Source: Prostheceraeus crozeri (taxonomy: Eukaryota; Platyhelminthes; Polycladida; Euryleptidae). Taken from it: DNA of 64,000 nucleotides. Shown here one piece after another: positions 61,700 through 64,000 of the stretch. The number at the start of each line of letters is the position of its first letter. Position 1 is the stretch's first letter. Both the position numbers and the translations under genes were made by a program. A model generated the notes under the pieces. It saw only the letters and a program-made list of their open reading frames with translations, did no database searches and was not told the DNA's origin. The stretch is taken from the NCBI GenBank assembly GCA_907163375.1, contig CAJQUW010009053.1, forward strand, positions 198,501 to 262,500. Direction: 5' to 3'.

Positions 61700-64000
61700 T
61701 ATGAGAGCAACTTCCCACTGTCCTATGGCTTCTACACGCCTACTTTTGGAGCTAAATATTTAAAAATCAATAAGTGCTGCAGTGCAGTTCTTTGATTGTA
61801 TCCATAGTGACAAATTTCCAGCACCTATTAAACTCAATAGTCCTTATAAAAGCGATTACATTCATGATGCTTGCTAATTAGAGATTTCCCAAGAAATGTC
61901 TAATCGATGTAAGATTCTGCTTATAAATTGAGAATATTTCATGTAAGCTGCTGATAATCATATTACATCACGCATATATGACGAGAGTCATCTGATCAAA
62001 CGGAATAATGAATTCACCAATTCTCACTTCTCCTGCTTATGTACATTACAAACAGCAATATGCGGAGAAGATGTCTGATTTCTAATCAATTTATTGAAGA
62101 ACAAGATTTGCACATCAGGGAATAATGAATAAGAAATTACCAATTTAATTATTCAACTCCAACAACAGAGTTGAAGTTCATATGGGAATTGAATTTTTCA
62201 GTTATTCATCGTTGCGTATATCGTATCATTTGCACTAACATCGGACATAATCATTTCTCAATATGAAACACTCTTAGATATTCTCTACACCATGTAATTT
62301 GATACAAGATCCTTAATTGTTGATCTATGTACTCCTGAGACATCTGGTAGAGCGTGTCTTCATCAATCTGAAATGATAGATCATATAAAGCTACGGCAGA
62401 AAAGATGATTTAATTTCATTATTCCAATGAATGATTTATAGAAAAACTGCAACATAGGGCGATAAAAGCATGAAAATTTCCATTTAGGTGCGTCTGTAAA
62501 TAGATGCAGTATGAAACAACAAAGAATTTGGGATTGACAAATTCACAATTTCCAATTTTGCATTCATGAGAAGCAATATAAGAATTCGGAAGCATTGGGA
62601 TTCATTTGATATTGCAATAACGATAAATTTCAGACAGGGTAATAAAAAAATTAGAAATTATTAATGATGTTTTCACAATGACATTGCTGGATTGTCGTAA
62701 TAAAATGAAAATCATTGTGATCCTCTCAAGTTTGAAGAAAGAAAATTGAATTTCTCACTGATACGCTTTATTGGCCACCGAATCGTTGAGGATATTTGGC
62801 TGCTTACGACGCAAAATAACATAATTCATATGAAACATTACACGAAGAATTATTTTTTGGCAATGTACCACTAGCATCTTTCATCATTCTTTCGAGATTG
62901 ATTAATGAAGCGAAGTAAGTATAAATGCTAAATAAAGATTTTTAGGAGGGGGCAAAGTTTGAGCTCGATGACTGCTTTCTTTAGTTCGAAGAATTATGAA
63001 GACTACAGCATTGCTGTATCTTAGATCCATCGCAACCAGTAAAGAATCTACGGGGGATTTCGTGGAGGGGAATCCTACGAAAACAAAAGACTCCACCCGT
63101 AGAAAATTGACTTATTTTGCCGGTGTGCTCTATTGAATTATGTCATCAAAGCTTTTATTGTGCTTGCTTTCATAAACAATTAGGACTTGCGTATTTTGTA
63201 TAACACCTATGCTTGGCTTTATTTATCAATATTAATGTAGAATCAGCAAAACGCAGAATGCATAAAACAAAAGGCTTTGATGAACCATGTCTGTCATGGT
63301 ATATGGGTCCTGTTTTTACTATCTTTATTACATGGTTTTATTTTATCATAATATATTTAAATGGGCCTGGTTAAAGATCAATTTGGTTATATCGTGTACT
63401 TTAAACACAAGAAGCTCTGCTAGGCGAATTTAAAAAGAATTATGTAGACTCAGTATATGCTTGTGCATTTATATCTTCTTTATACTATCTTCGTTATGTA
63501 TCACTCTATTTTTCATATACCGACATATCTTTGTTCAGCAACTTATACAAAAATGTGATTTAGTTGGGTGAGCTAGTATCAGTCGGCATATGCTTAACAG
63601 AATACTATGAGATTATCATTCGATTCAGCTTAATTCTATTACTATTTTACTTATGAACTTCTTATGTTCTTCTGTTTTAAAAAATACAGCATTAGACATT
63701 GGTACAGTACACATTGAAACATATACGCAAATCTAACGTGATCAAAGTCCTATAGTTCTGCATGCGTCACACAGTTCCTTCTTGGCCTCATTTACTCGAT
63801 GATATATTTATTACTTATATATTGATATATTCATTACTCGAAGCAATACAGATGCTGCTTCCCCGGAAATTTATGGATCCTCCCGGAATTCCAATCCTAG
63901 ATTCAACACTGATCGCAACGATAGTCAATCATTTCATTCAGCAAAAGATTGTACTTCAGAAGAACAGGAAGGATTGTATTTGATTAGAGTGGAATAGACA
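61700..64000. other. AT-rich DNA, nothing recognised
   Basis: No exon or element is supported. A 73-codon plus frame at 63762-63983 has an ATG but no recognisable family, and a 64-codon minus frame at 62902-63096 is likewise unassigned. Confidence 0.35.

Overview
The window is AT-rich, intron-rich animal DNA. An ETS domain of the ERG/FLI1 type, long introns with GT-AG borders, a tRNA-derived SINE, and Penelope, mariner, MULE and hAT elements all point to a metazoan. The octamer TAGGCCTA is frequent; from memory this is common in some echinoderm and fish genomes, so a marine deuterostome-like invertebrate is a weak guess, not a demonstrated assignment.

Host genes are sparse. (1) At the left edge, on the minus strand, is the 5' part of a gene for an acidic, charged protein I do not recognise: a 12-codon first exon at 11310-11345, an intron of about 10.4 kb, and a 619-bp exon at 333-951 whose donor leads out of the window. 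A CCAAT/E-box-rich promoter candidate lies just upstream at 11400-11590. (2) At 43874-44481, minus strand, is the last exon of an ERG/FLI1-type transcription factor, holding the whole ETS domain and a Pro/Tyr-rich tail; its 5' exons were not found in the 19.5 kb to the right. (3) At 61093-61700, plus strand, is a compact candidate gene that needs no intron: TATA box, strong start context, a 19-residue signal peptide and a 16-residue cationic proline-rich peptide, with an AATAAA downstream. I consider this the most interesting unexplained coding signal here.

The rest is intron or intergenic DNA with mobile-element remains: a decayed mariner (13.5-14.5 kb), a 1.2-kb satellite with a 17-bp unit (21.8-23.0 kb), a short MULE with iterated terminal repeats and near-perfect 9-bp target duplications (26.6-27.4 kb), a SINE (31.5 kb), a non-autonomous hAT with perfect 8-bp target duplications (35.3-35.9 kb), a small MITE candidate (36.0-36.3 kb), two Penelope-like 3' fragments with GIY-YIG parts (38.2-39.7 and 57.8-58.2 kb), a foldback element (48.7-49.0 kb), and a dispersed family marked by GC-rich CCGGCC islets. 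A recurring theme is inverted or tandem arrays of short degenerate phrases of 13-17 bp, seen in several elements with no sequence in common.
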